Assembly: GCA_036417435.1 (NCBI GenBank)
Contig: CM070910.1
Span: forward strand, 77,050,784-77,114,783
Source: Inia geoffrensis
Taxonomy: Eukaryota > Chordata > Mammalia > Artiodactyla > Iniidae
Reading direction: 5' to 3'
DNA length: 64,000 bases
The notes beneath the pieces are model-generated. The model searched no databases, was not told where the DNA came from, and was given only the letters and a program-made list of their open reading frames with translations. Both the position numbers and the translations under genes were made by a program. This document shows, in pieces, positions 22,553 to 34,702 of this stretch (within the stretch, counting starts at the first letter, position 1; the number at the start of each line of letters is the position of its first letter).

Positions 22553-24287
22553 TTGGCCAAAAAGGGCGTATGCGTTTTTTCCTGATTATATTCAGGAAAA
22601 AACGCATACGCCCTTTTTGGCCAACCAAGCAAGCCTGCAATGGAAATCCGCACTACAAGGAAGTCTCACTTCCCACTGATCAAAAGGGCCCTCCGAATAA
22701 AATGTAAAATCCAGAGAAGCAGGACAGGCCATGGAGAACCGGCAGCCTTGTTATGCTGATGGGCGGGATGTAAATTGCCAATAGCCACTCTGGAGAAGTG
22801 GATGGTGTTTCCTGGAACAAAGAAAAAACCAAGCTAGAGAGCCTAGGGCACTTCCACTTATGGTGCTATAGATTCGGAAAATTTAAATGAAAAAGACAGA
22901 GCCACACCAAAGTTTGGGGCTGCTCTGTGTACGGGAACCTTGACTATGGTACAACTTCAATAGCCCAGAAAGAGAAAAATGGATATAGAAGTTGTGGTAC
23001 ATCCCTACAATGGAATATCACTCAACAATGAAATCAATGGCCACACACCAGTAGCAGCATAATGAGTGGATTTAGTTACGATGATTCTAAGTGAAATAAG
23101 TCACACAGAAAAAGAAACATCATAAGATATCACTAATACCGGGAATGGAAACACGACTACGCATGAACTGCATTTCAAAACACAGCAGTGTCTCACATTT
23201 ACAAAAGAAATTTATGCTTGCTTAAGGTCAAAGGAGAGTGGGGAGGCTGCATAAAACCAGAGATGGACATTAGGACAGATACCATTCCATAAGCCATATA
23301 TATATTAGACAAGACCTACTCCTCGCTCAACCATATCGACTCAACACCCCGTATTCAAAACCTAGGAATAAACCTGACTGTGAAGAAACTTAAAACCCAT
23401 ACATTTATAGGTCTCCATAAGAAAATCACTTGTGTACAGCAGCATACACACAGCAGTGTAAATAAGCTAAATCCCCTTATAAAAATAAATTTGAAAAAGA
23501 AAGCACAAGGACTGTGAAATAGAGAGAAATTCTTAAATAAGTCCTTGAGGTCTTGCGAGAAATCTTGGATTTACCACCTCTACATCCACAGCTGGGGGAG
23601 AGATAAGGCTGGACACTTGGGGCTGATACTATTGGTGAGGGAATGCAGACCCTCTGAGGAAATGGTGCATGATTCCCATTCTGCGGGTCCAATTATCCAC
23701 GTTTAAAGGATTTATCCTTCAGCTAAAATATGCATGGAAAACCCAGAATATGGTCCACGAAGTGATCAGGCAAAATTTCTAAAATTCATCGCCATTTTCC
23801 CCCCCTGGTACTCGAGTTCGCCTTTCCAGATGCGATATTAACATTCTCCCCACTTCGAGAGTCAGTGCCTTTGACCTCTTGTTCGGCACAGTTTGCAATT
23901 TCTGTGGAAGATGAGTAGGAATAAGGAGAACCAATGTGCGGCTAACTCGATGTGTTTGGATGGGCACATTGAACGATGATTTCCCTACAGGAAGAAGAAT
24001 TCACCAAAGGCTCAGCATGCCATGCCAGAACGAGATTAGGGCCTGAAGCAATTATTCGGGTTTGCGGTCAGCTCACAAAAAAGCGAGTTGACAAAAGGAG
24101 ATTTTTGGCACTGTAACTCACAATCCTGCGGAGTTCCAAATGACCCCTATCATCCAAAAATTTATTGAAGGAAGACTGTGAAGAGGACTTGAACACGACA
24201 CAAAATTGCAGAAAACAGATATCAGGTGGTAGATAAGAATTGTTCTGAAATCCTAGGAAAAGAGGCAGCAGTTCGACAGTGATGCAC
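22553..24287 (+). repeat. Satellite unit 14 (family B, subtype f)
   Basis: It is 1,735 bp with the palindrome at 22,553-22,624. It appears identical to unit 12 and is the second copy within the 3,470-bp duplication. Confidence 0.9.
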
Positions 24288-26023
24288 TTGGCCAAAAAGG
24301 GCGTATGCGTTTTTTCCTGAATATATTCAGGAAAAAACGCATACGCCCTTTTTGGCCAACCAAGCAAGCCTGCAATGGAAATCCACACTACAAGGAAGTC
24401 TCTCTTCCCACCGATCAAAAGGGCTCTCCGAAAAAAATGTAAAATCCAGAGAGGCAGGACAGGCCATGGAGAACCGGCAGCCTTGTTATGCTGATGGGCA
24501 GGATGTAAATTGCCAACAGCTACTCTGGAGAAGTGGATGGTGTTTCCTGGAACAAAGAAAAAACCAAGCTAGAGAGCCTAGGGCACTTCCACTTATGGTG
24601 CTATAGATTCGGAAAATTTAAATGAAAAAGACAGAGCCACACCAAAGTTTGGGGCTGCTCTGTGTACGGGAACCTTGACTATGGTACAACTTCAATAGCC
24701 CAGAAAGAGAAAAATGGATATAGAAGTTGTGGTACATCCCTACAATGGAATAGCACTCAACAATGAAATCAATGGCCACAGACCAGTAGCAGCATAATGA
24801 GTGGATTTAGTTACGATGATTCTAAGTGAAATAAGTCACACAGAAAAAGCAACATCATAAGATATCACTAATACCGAGAATGGAAACACGACTACGCATG
24901 AACTGCATTTCAAAACACAACAGAGTCTCACATTTACAAAAGAAATTCATGCTTGCTTAAGGTCAAAGGAGAGTGGGGAGGCTGCATAAAACCACAGATT
25001 GACATGAGGACAGATACCATTCCATAAGCCAAATATATATTAGACAAGACCTACTCCTCGCTCAACCAAATGGACTCAACACCCCGTATTCAATACCTAG
25101 GAATATACCTGACTGTGAAGAAACTTAAAACCCATACATTTATAGGTCTCCATAAGAAAATCACTTGTATACAGCAGCATACACACAGCAGTGTAAATAA
25201 GCTAAATGCCCTTATAAAAATAAATTTGAAAAAGAAAGCACAAGGACTGTGAAATAGAAAGAAATTCTTAAAGAAGTCCTTGAGGTCTTGCGAGAAATCT
25301 TGGATTTACCACCTCTACATCCACAGCTGGGGTAGAGATAAGGCTGGACACTTGGGGCTGATACTATTGGTGAGGGAATGCAGACCCTATGAGGTAATGG
25401 TGCATGATTCCCATTCCACGGGTCCCAAATCTCCACATTTAAGGGATTTATCCTTCAGCTAAAATATGCATGGAAAACCCAGAATATGGTCCACGAAGTG
25501 ATCAAGCAAAATTTATAAAATTCATCGCCATTTTCCCCCCCTGGTACTCGAGTTCGCCTTTCCAGATGTGATATTAATATTCTCCCCACTTGGAGAGTCA
25601 GTGCCTTTGACCTTTTGTTTGGCACAGTTTGCAATTTCTGTGGAAGATGAGCAGGAATAAGGAGAACCAATGAGCGGCTAACTCGCTGTGTTTGGACGGG
25701 CACATTGAACGATGATTTCCCTACAGGAAGAAGAATTCACCAAAGGCTCAGCGTGCCATGCCGGAACGAGATTAGGGCCTGAAGCAATTATTCGGGTTTG
25801 CGGTCAGCTCACAAAAAAGCGAGTTGACAAAAGGCGATTTTTGGCACTGTAACTCACAATCCTGCGAAGTTCCAAATGACCCCTATCATCCAAAAATTTA
25901 TAGAAGGAAGACTGTGAAGAGGACTTGAACACGACACAGAATTGCAGAAAACAGATATCTGGTGATAGATAAGAATTGCTCTGAAATCGTAGGAAAAGAG
26001 GCAGCAGTTCGACAGTGATGCAC
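24288..26023 (+). repeat. Satellite unit 15 (family B, subtype g)
   Basis: It is 1,736 bp with a perfect palindrome at 24,288-24,359. It matches unit 13 up to 24,994 and then departs (ACCACAGATTGACATGAGG). Private bases include AAATGCCC near 25,205, AAGAAGTCC near 25,271 and ATCAAGCAAAATTTATAAAA near 25,501. Confidence 0.9.
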
Positions 26024-27759
26024 TTGGCCAAAAAGGGCGTATGCGTTTTTTCCTGAATATATTGAGGAAAAAACGCATACGCCCTTTTTGGCCAACCAAG
26101 CAATCCTGCAATGGAAATCCGCACTACAAGGAAGTCTCACTTCCCACCGATCAAAAGGGCCCTCCGAAAAAAATGTAAAATCCAGAGAGTCAGGACAGAC
26201 CATGGAGAACCGGCAGCCTTGTTATGCTCATGGGCGGGATGTAAATTGCCAACAGCCACTCTGGAGAAGTGGATGGTGTTTCCTGGAACAAAGAAAAAAC
26301 CAACCTAGAGAGCCTAGGGCACTTCCACTTATGGTGCTATAGATTCGGAAAATTTAAATGAAAAAGACAGAGCCACACCAAAGTTTGGGGCTGCTCTGTG
26401 TACGGGAACCTTGACTATGGTACAACTTCAATAGCCCAGAAAGAGAAAACTGGATATAGAAGTTATGGTATATCCCTACAATGGAATATCACTCAACAAT
26501 GAAATCAATGGCCACAGACCAGTAGCAGCATAATGAGTGGATTTAGTTATGATGATTCTAACTGAAATAAGTCACACAGAAAAAGAAACATCATAAGATA
26601 TCACTAATACCGGGAATGGAAACACGACTACGCATGAACTGCATTTCAAAACACAGCAGAGTCTCACATTTACAAAAGAAATTTATGCTTGCTTAAGGTC
26701 AAAGGAGAGTGGGGAGGCTGCATAAAACCAGAGATGGACATTAGGACAGATACCATTCCATAAGCCAAATATATATTAGACAAGACCTACTCCTCGCTCA
26801 ACCAAATCGACTCAACACCCCGTATTCAAAACCTAGGAATAAACCTGACTGTGAAGAAACTTAAAACCCATACATGTATATGTCTCCATAAGAAAATCAC
26901 TTGTGTACAGCAGCATACACACAACAGTGTAAATAAGCTAAATCCCCTTATAAAAATAAATTTGAAAAAGAAAGCACAAGGACTGTGAAATAGAGAGAAA
27001 TTCTTAAATATGTCCTTGAGGTGTTGCGAGAAATCTTGGATTTACCACCTCTACATCCACAGCTGGGGGAGAGATAAGGCTGGACACTTGGGGCTGATAC
27101 TATTGGTGAGGGAATGCAGACCCTTTGAGGTAATGGTGCATGATTCCCAATCCACGGGTCCCAAATCTCCACGTTTAAGAGATTTATCCTTCAGCTAAAA
27201 TATGCATGGAAAACCCAGAATATGGTCCACGAAGTGATCAGGCAAAATTTCTAAAATTCATCGCCATTTTCCCCCCCTGTTACTCGAGTTCGCCTTTCCA
27301 GATGCGATATTAACATTCTCCCTACTTCGAGAGTCAGTGCCTTTGACCTCTTGCTTGGCACAGTTTGCAATTTCTGTGGAAGATGAGCAGGAATAAGGAG
27401 AAGCAATGAGCGGCTAACTCGAGGTGTTTGGACGGGCACATTGAACGATGATTTCCCTACAGGAAGAAGAATTCACCAAAGACTCAGCGTGCCATGCCGG
27501 AACGAGATTAGGGCCTGAAGCAATTATTCGGGTTTGCGGTCAGCTCACAAGAAATCGAGTTGAGAAAAGGAGATTTTTGGCAATGTAACTCACAATCCTG
27601 CGGAGTTCCAAATGACCCCTATCATCCAAATATTTATTGAAGGAAGATTGTGAAGAGGACTTGAACACGACACAGAATTGCAGAAAACAGATATCAGGTG
27701 GTAGATAAGAATTGCTCTGAAATCGTAGGAAAAGAGGCAGCAGTTCGACAGTGATGCAC
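26024..27759 (+). repeat. Satellite unit 16 (family B, singleton)
   Basis: It is 1,736 bp. The palindrome at 26,024-26,095 has one mismatch (TATTGAGG). The left half is private (CAATCCTGC, GAGAGTCAGG, AGTTATGG). The right half resembles subtype a. Confidence 0.9.
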
Positions 27760-29495
27760 TTTGCCAAAAAGGGCGTATGCGTTTTTTCCTGAATATATTC
27801 AGGAAAAAACGCATACGCCCTTTTTGGCCAACCAAGCAAGCTTGCAATGGAAATCCGCACTACAAGGAAGTCTCACTTCCCACCGATCAAAAGGGCCCTC
27901 CGAAATAAATGTAAAATCCAGAGAGGCAGGACAGGCCATGGAGAACCGGCAGCCTTGTTATGCTGATGGTCGGGATGTAAATTGCCAACAGCCACTCTGG
28001 AGAAGTGGATGGTGTTTCCTGGAACAAAGAAAAAACCAACCTAGAGAGCCTAGGGCACTTCCACTTATGGTGCTATAGATTCAGAAAATTTAAATGAAAA
28101 AGACAGAGCCACACCAAAGTTTGGGGCTGCTCTGTGTACGGGAACCTTGACTATGGTACAACTTCAATAGCCCAGAAAGAGAAAAATGGATATAGAAGTT
28201 GTGGTACATCCCTACAATGGAATATCACTCAACAATGAAATCAATGGCCACACACCAGTAGCAGCATAATGAGTGGATTTAGTTACGATGATTCTAAGTG
28301 AAATAAGTCACACAGAAAAAGAAACATCATAAGATATCACTAATACCGGAAATGGAAACACGACTACGCATGAACTGCATTTCAAAACACAACACAGTCT
28401 CACATTTACAAAAGAAATTTATGCTTGCTTAAGGTCAAAGGAGAGTGGGGAGGCTGCATAAAACCAGAGATGGACATTAGGACAGATACCATTCCATAAG
28501 CCAAATATATATTAGACAAGACCTACTCCTCGCTCAACCAAATCGACTCAACACCCCGTATTCAAAACCTAGGAATAAACCTGACTGTGAAGAATCTTAA
28601 AACCCATACATTTATAGGTCTCCATAAGAAAATCACTTGTGTACAGCAGCATACACACAGCAGTGTAAATAAGCTAAATCCCCTTATAAAAATAAATTTG
28701 AAAAAGAAAGCACAAGGACTGTGAAATAGAGAGAAATTCTTAAATAAGTCCTTGAGGTGTTGCGAGAAATCTTGGATTTACCACCTCTACATCCACAGCT
28801 GGGGGAGAGATAAGGCTGGACACTTGGGGCTGATACTATTGGTGAGGGAATGCATACGCTCGGAGGTAATGGTGCATGATTCCCATTCCACGGGTCCCAA
28901 ATCTCCACGTTTAAGGGATTTATCCTTCAGCTAAAATATGCATGGAAAACCCAGAATATGGTCCACGAAGTGATCAGGCAAAATTTCTAAAATTCATCGC
29001 CATTTTCCCCCCCTGGTACTCGAGTTCACCTTTCCAGATGCGATATTAACATTCTCCCCACTTCGAGAGTCAGTGCCTTTAACCTCTTGTTCGGCACAGT
29101 TTGCAATTTCTGTGGAAGATGAGCAGGAATAAGGAGAACCAATGAGCGGCTAACTCGATGTGTTTGGACGGGCACATTGAACGATGATTTCCCTACAGGA
29201 AGAAGAATTCACCAAAGGCTCAGGGTGCCATGCCGGAACGAGATTAGGGCCTGAAGCAATTATTCGGGTTTGCGGTCAGCTCACAAAAAAGCAAGTTGAC
29301 AAAAGGAGATTTTTGGCACTGTAACTCACAATCCTGCGGAGTTCCAAATGACCCCTATCATCGAAAAATTTATAGAAGGAAGACTGTGAAGAGGACTTGA
29401 ACACGACACAGAATTGCAGGAAACAGATATCAGGTGATAGATAAGAATTGCTCTGAAATCGTAGGAAAAGAGGCAGCAGTTCGACAGTGATGCAC
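27760..29495 (+). repeat. Satellite unit 17 (family B, singleton)
   Basis: It is 1,736 bp. The palindrome at 27,760-27,831 has the TTTGCC mismatch. Private bases include GATGGTCGGG near 27,966, AAGAATCTTAAAA, GCATACGCTCGG near 28,852, CAGGGTGCC and ATCGAAAAATT near 29,361. Confidence 0.9.
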
Positions 29496-31230
29496 TTGGC
29501 CAAAAAGGGCGTATGCTTTTTTTCCTGAATATATTCAGGAAAAAACGCATACGCCCTTTTTGGCCAACCAAGCAAGCCTGCAATGGAAATCCGCACTACA
29601 AGGAAGTCTCACTTCCGACCGATCAAAAGGGCCCTCCGAAAAAAATGTAAAATCCAGAGAGGCAGGACAGGCCATGGAGAACTGGCAGCCTTGTTATGCT
29701 CATGGGCGGGATGTAAATTGCCAACAGCCACTCTGGAGAAGTGGTTGGTGTTTCCTGGAACAAAGAAAAAAACAAGCTAGAGAGCCTAGGGCACTTCCAC
29801 TTATGGTGCTATAGATTCGGAAAATTTAAATGTAAAAGACAGAGCCACACCAAAGTTTGGGGCTGCTCTGTGTACGGGAACCTTGACTATGGTACAACTT
29901 CAATAGCCCAGAAAGAGAAAACTGGATATAGAAGTGTGGTATATCCCTACAATGGAATATCACTCAACAATGAAATCAATGGCCACAGACCAGTAGCAGC
30001 ATAATGAGTGGGTTTAGTTACGATGATTCTAAGTGAAATAAGTCACACAGAAAAAGAAACATCATAAGATATCACTAATACCGGGAATGGAAACACGACT
30101 ACGCATGAACTGCATTTCAAAACACAGCAGAGTCTCACATTTACAAAAGAAATTTATGCTTGCTTAAGGGCAAAGGAGAGTGGGGAGGCTGCATAAAACC
30201 AGAGATGGACATTAGGACAGATACCATTCCATAAGCCAAATATATATTAGACAAGACCTACTCCTCGCTCAACCAAATCTACTCAACACCCCGTATTCAA
30301 AACCTAGGAATAAACCTGACTGTGAAGAAACTTAAAACCCATACATTTATAGGTCTCCATAAGAAAATCACTTGTGTACAGCAGCATACACACAGCAGTG
30401 TAAATAAGCTAAATCCCCTTATAAAAATAAATTTGAAAAAGAAAGCACAAGGACTGTGAAATAGAGAGAAATTCTTAAATAAGTCCTTGAGGTCTTGCGA
30501 GAAATCTTGGATTTACCACATCTACATCCACAGCTGGGGGAGAGATAAGGCTGGACACTTGGGGCTGATACTATTGGTGAGGGAATGCAGACCCTCTGAG
30601 GTAATGGTGCATGATTCCCATTCTACGGGTCCCAAATCTCCACGTTTAAGGGATTTATCCTTCAGCTAAAATATGCATGGAAAACCCAGAATATGGTCCA
30701 CGAAGTGATCAGGCAAAATTTCTAAAATTCATCGCCATTTTCCCCCCCTGGTACTCGAGTTCGCCTTTCCAGATGCCATATTAACATTCTCCCCACTTCG
30801 AGAGTCAGTGCCTTTGACCTCTTGTTCGGCACAGTTTGCAATTTCTGTGGAAGATGAGCAGGAATAAGGAGAACAAATGAGCGGCTAACTCGATGTGTTT
30901 GGACGGGCACATTGAACGATGATTTCCCTACAGGAAGAAGAATTCACCAAAGGCCCAGCGTGCCATGCCGGAACGAGATTAGGGCCTGAAGCAATTATTC
31001 GGGTTTGCGGTCAGCTCACAAAAAAGCGAGTTGACAAAAGGAGATTTTTGGCACTGTAACTCACAATTCTGCGGAGTTCCAAATGACCACTATCATCCAA
31101 AAATTTATTGAAGGAAGACTGTGAAGAGGACTTGAACACGACACAAAATTGCAGAAAACAGATATCAGGTGGTAGATAAGAATTGCTCTGAAATCCTAGG
31201 AAAAGAGGCAGCATTTTGACAGTGATGCAC
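29496..31230 (+). repeat. Satellite unit 18 (family B, subtype c)
   Basis: It is 1,735 bp. The palindrome at 29,496-29,567 has one mismatch (TATGCTTTT). To the right of it the unit follows unit 9 (CTTCCGACCG, AGAAGTGTGG deletion), with small differences such as GAACTGGCAG. Confidence 0.9.
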
Positions 31231-32965
31231 TTGGCCAAAAAGGGCGTATGCGTTTTTTCCTGAATATATTCAGGAAAAAACGCATACGCACTTCTTGGCC
31301 AACCAAGCAAGCCTGCAATGGAAATCCGCACTACAACTAAGTCTCACTTCCCACCGATCAAAAGGGCCCTCCGAAAAAAATGTAAAATCCAGAGAGGCAG
31401 GACAGGCCATGGAGAACCAGCAGCCTTGTTATGCTGATGGGCGGGATGTAAATTGCCAACAGCCACTCTGGAGAAGTGGATGGTGTTTCCTGGAACAAAG
31501 AAAAAACCAAGCTAGAGAGCCTAGGGCACTTCCACTTATGGTGCTATTGATTCGGAAAATTTAAATGAAAAAGACAGAGCCACACCAAAGTTTGGGGCTG
31601 CTCTGTGTACGGGAACCTTGACTATGGTACAACTTCAATAGCCCAGAAAGAGAAAAATGGATATAGAAGTTGTGGTACATCCCTACAATGGAATATCACT
31701 CAACAATGAAATCAATGGCCACAGACCAGTAGCAGCATAATGAGTGGATTTAGTTACGATGATTCTAAGTGAAATAAGTCACACAGAAAAAGAAACATCA
31801 TAAGATATCACTAATACCGGAAATGGAAACAAGACTACGCATGAACTACATTTCAAAACACAACACAGTCTCACATTTACAAAAGAAATTTATGCTTGCT
31901 TAAGGTCAAAAGAGAGTGGGGAGGCTGCATAAAACCAGAGATGGACATTAGGACAGATACCATTCCATAAGCCAAATATATATTAGACAAGACCTACTCC
32001 TTGCTCAACCAAATCGACTCAACACCCCGTATTCAAAACCTAGGAATAAACCTGACTGTGAAGAAACTTAAAACCCATACATTTATAGGTCTCCATAAGA
32101 AAATCACTTGTGTACAGCAGCATACACACAGCAGTGTAAATAATCTAAATCCCCTTATAAAAATAAATTTGAAAAAGAAAGCACAAGGACTGTGAAATAG
32201 AGAGAAATTCTTAAATAAGTCCATGAGGGCTTGCGAGAAATCTTGGATTTACCATCTCTACATCACCAGCTGTGGGAGAGATAAGGCTGGACAGTTGGGA
32301 CTGATACTATTTGTGAGGGAATGCAGACCCTCTGAGGTAATGGTGCATGATTCCCATTCCACGGGTCCCAAATCTCCACGTTTAAGGGAGTTATCCTTCA
32401 GCTAAAATATGCATGGAAAACCCAGAATATGGTCCACGAAGTGATCAGGCAAAATTTCTAAAATTCATCGCCATTTTCCCCCCCTGTTACTCGAGTTCGC
32501 CTTTCCAGATGCGATATTAACATTCTCCCTACTTCGACAGTCAGTGCCTTTGACCTCTTGCTTGGCAAAGTTTGCAATTTCTGTGGAAGATGAGCAGGAA
32601 TAAGGAGAACCAATGAGCGGCTAACTCGATGTGTTTGGACGGGCACATTGAACGATGATTTCCCTACAGGAAGAAGAATTCACCAAAGGCTCAGCGTGCC
32701 ATGCCAGAACGAGATTAGGGCCTGAAGCAATTATTCGGGTTTGCGGTCAGCTCACAAAAAACGAGTTGACAAAAGGAGATTTTTGGCACTGTAACTCACA
32801 ATCCTGCGGAGTTCCAAATGACCCCTATCATCCAAAAATTTATTGAAGGAAGACTGTGAAGAGGACTTGAACACGACACAAAATTGCAGAAAACAGATAT
32901 CAGGTGGTAGATAAGAATTGCTCTGAAATCGTAGGAAAAGACGCAGCATTTTGACAGTGATGCAC
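31231..32965 (+). repeat. Satellite unit 19 (family B, subtype d left part)
   Basis: It is 1,735 bp. The palindrome at 31,231-31,302 has two mismatches in the right arm (ACGCACTTCTTGG). It follows unit 10 through the first part, then resembles unit 20 from about 32,219 (GTCCATGAGGGC, TTAAGGGAGTT). Confidence 0.88.
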
Positions 32966-34702
32966 TTGGCCAAAAAGGGCATATGCGTTTTTTCCTGAAT
33001 ATATTCAGGAAAAAACGCATACGCCCTTTTTGGCCAACCAAGCAAGCCTGCAATGGAAATCCGCACTACAAGGAAGTCTCACTTCCCACCGATCAAAAGG
33101 GCCCTCCGAAAAAAATGTAAAATCCAGAGAGGCAGGACAGGCCATGGAGAACCGGCAGCCTTGTTATGCTGATGGGCGGGATGTAAATTGCCAACAGCCA
33201 CTCTGGAGAAGTGGATGGTGTTTCCTGGAACAAAGAAAAAACCAAGCTAGAGAGCCTAGGGCACTTCCACTTATGGTGCTATAGATTCGGAAAATTTAAA
33301 TGAAAAAGACAGAGCCACACCAAAGTTTGGGGCTGCTCTGTGTACGGGAACCTTGACTATGGTACAACTTCAATAGCCCAGAAAGAGAAAAATGGATATA
33401 GAAGTTGTGGTACATCCCTACAATGGAATAGCACTCAACAATGAAATCAATGGCCACAGACCAGTAGCAGCATAATGAGTGGATTTAGTTACGATGATTC
33501 TAAGTGAAATAAGTCACACAGAAAAAGCAACATCATAAGATATCACTAATACCGAGAATGGAAACACGACTACGCATGAACTGCATTTCAAAACACAACA
33601 GAGTCTCACATTTACAAAAGAAATTCATGCTTGCTTAAGGTCAAAGGAGAGTGGGGAGGCTGCATAAAACCAGAGATGGACATTAGGACAGATACCATTC
33701 CATAAGCCAAATATATATTAGACAAGACCTACTCCTCGCTCAACCAAATCTACTCAACACCCCGTATTCAAAACCTAGGAATAAACCTGACTGTGAAGAA
33801 ACTTAAAACCCATACATTTATAGGTCTCCATAAGAAAATCACTTGTGTACAGCAGCATACACACAGCAGTGTAAATAAGCTAAATCCCCTTATAAAAATA
33901 AATTTGATAAAGAAAGCACAAGGACTGTGAAATAGAGAGAAATTCTTAAATAAGTCCATGAGGGCTTGCGAGAAATCTTGGATTTACCACTTCTACATCA
34001 CCAGCTGTGGGAGAGATAAGGCTGGACACTTGGGACTGATTCTATTGGTGAGGGAATGCAGACCCTCTGAGGTAATGGTGCATGATTCCAATTCCACGGG
34101 TCCCAAATCTCCACGTTTAAGGGAGTTATCCTTCAGCTAAAATATGCATGGAAAACCCAGAATATGGTCCACGAAGTGATCAGGCAAAATTTCTAAAATT
34201 CATCGCCATTTTCCCCCACCTGTTACTCGAGTTCGCCTTTCCAGATGCGATATTAACATTCTCCCCACTTGGAGAGTCAGTGCCTTTGACCTCTTGTTTG
34301 GCACAGTTTGCAATTTCTGTGGAAGATGAGCAGGAATAAGGAGAACCAATGAGCGGCTAACTCGATGTGTTTGGACGGGCACACTGAACGATGATTTCCA
34401 TACAGGAAGAAGAATTCAACAAAGGCTCAGCGTGCCATGCCGGCACGAGATTAGGGCCTGAAGCAATTATTCGGGCTTGCGGTCAGCTCACAAGAAAGCG
34501 AGTTGAGAAAAGGAGATTTTTGGCACTGTAACTCACAAGCCTGCGGAGTTCCAAATGACCCCTATCATCCAAATATTTATTGAAGGAAGACTGTGAAGAG
34601 GACTTGAACACGATACAGAATTGCAGAAAACAGATATCAGGTGGTAGATAAGAATTGCTCTGAAATCATAGGAAAAGAGGCAGCAGTTCGACAGTGATGC
34701 AC
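32966..34702 (+). repeat. Satellite unit 20 (family B, singleton)
   Basis: It is 1,737 bp. The palindrome at 32,966-33,037 has one mismatch (GGGCATATGCG). The C tract near 34,213 reads CCCCCACC, one base longer than usual. AATTTGATAAAG near 33,901 alters the A-tail. Confidence 0.9.

Larger units (their letters stand above)
18009..24994 (+). repeat. 3,470-bp dimer duplicated in tandem, apparently identical copies
   Basis: Bases 18,009-21,524 reappear at an offset of 3,470. I found no difference in the stretches compared, including private marks such as the CCTGATTATATTC palindrome centre, GGGTCCAATTATCC and TGTTCTGAAATCC. Identity starts just after differences at 18,002 and 18,008 and stops at 24,995. 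The repeat contains subtype f followed by a chimera whose left part matches unit 15 and whose right part matches unit 11. This is what one unequal crossover between units 11 and 15 would give. Confidence 0.88.
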
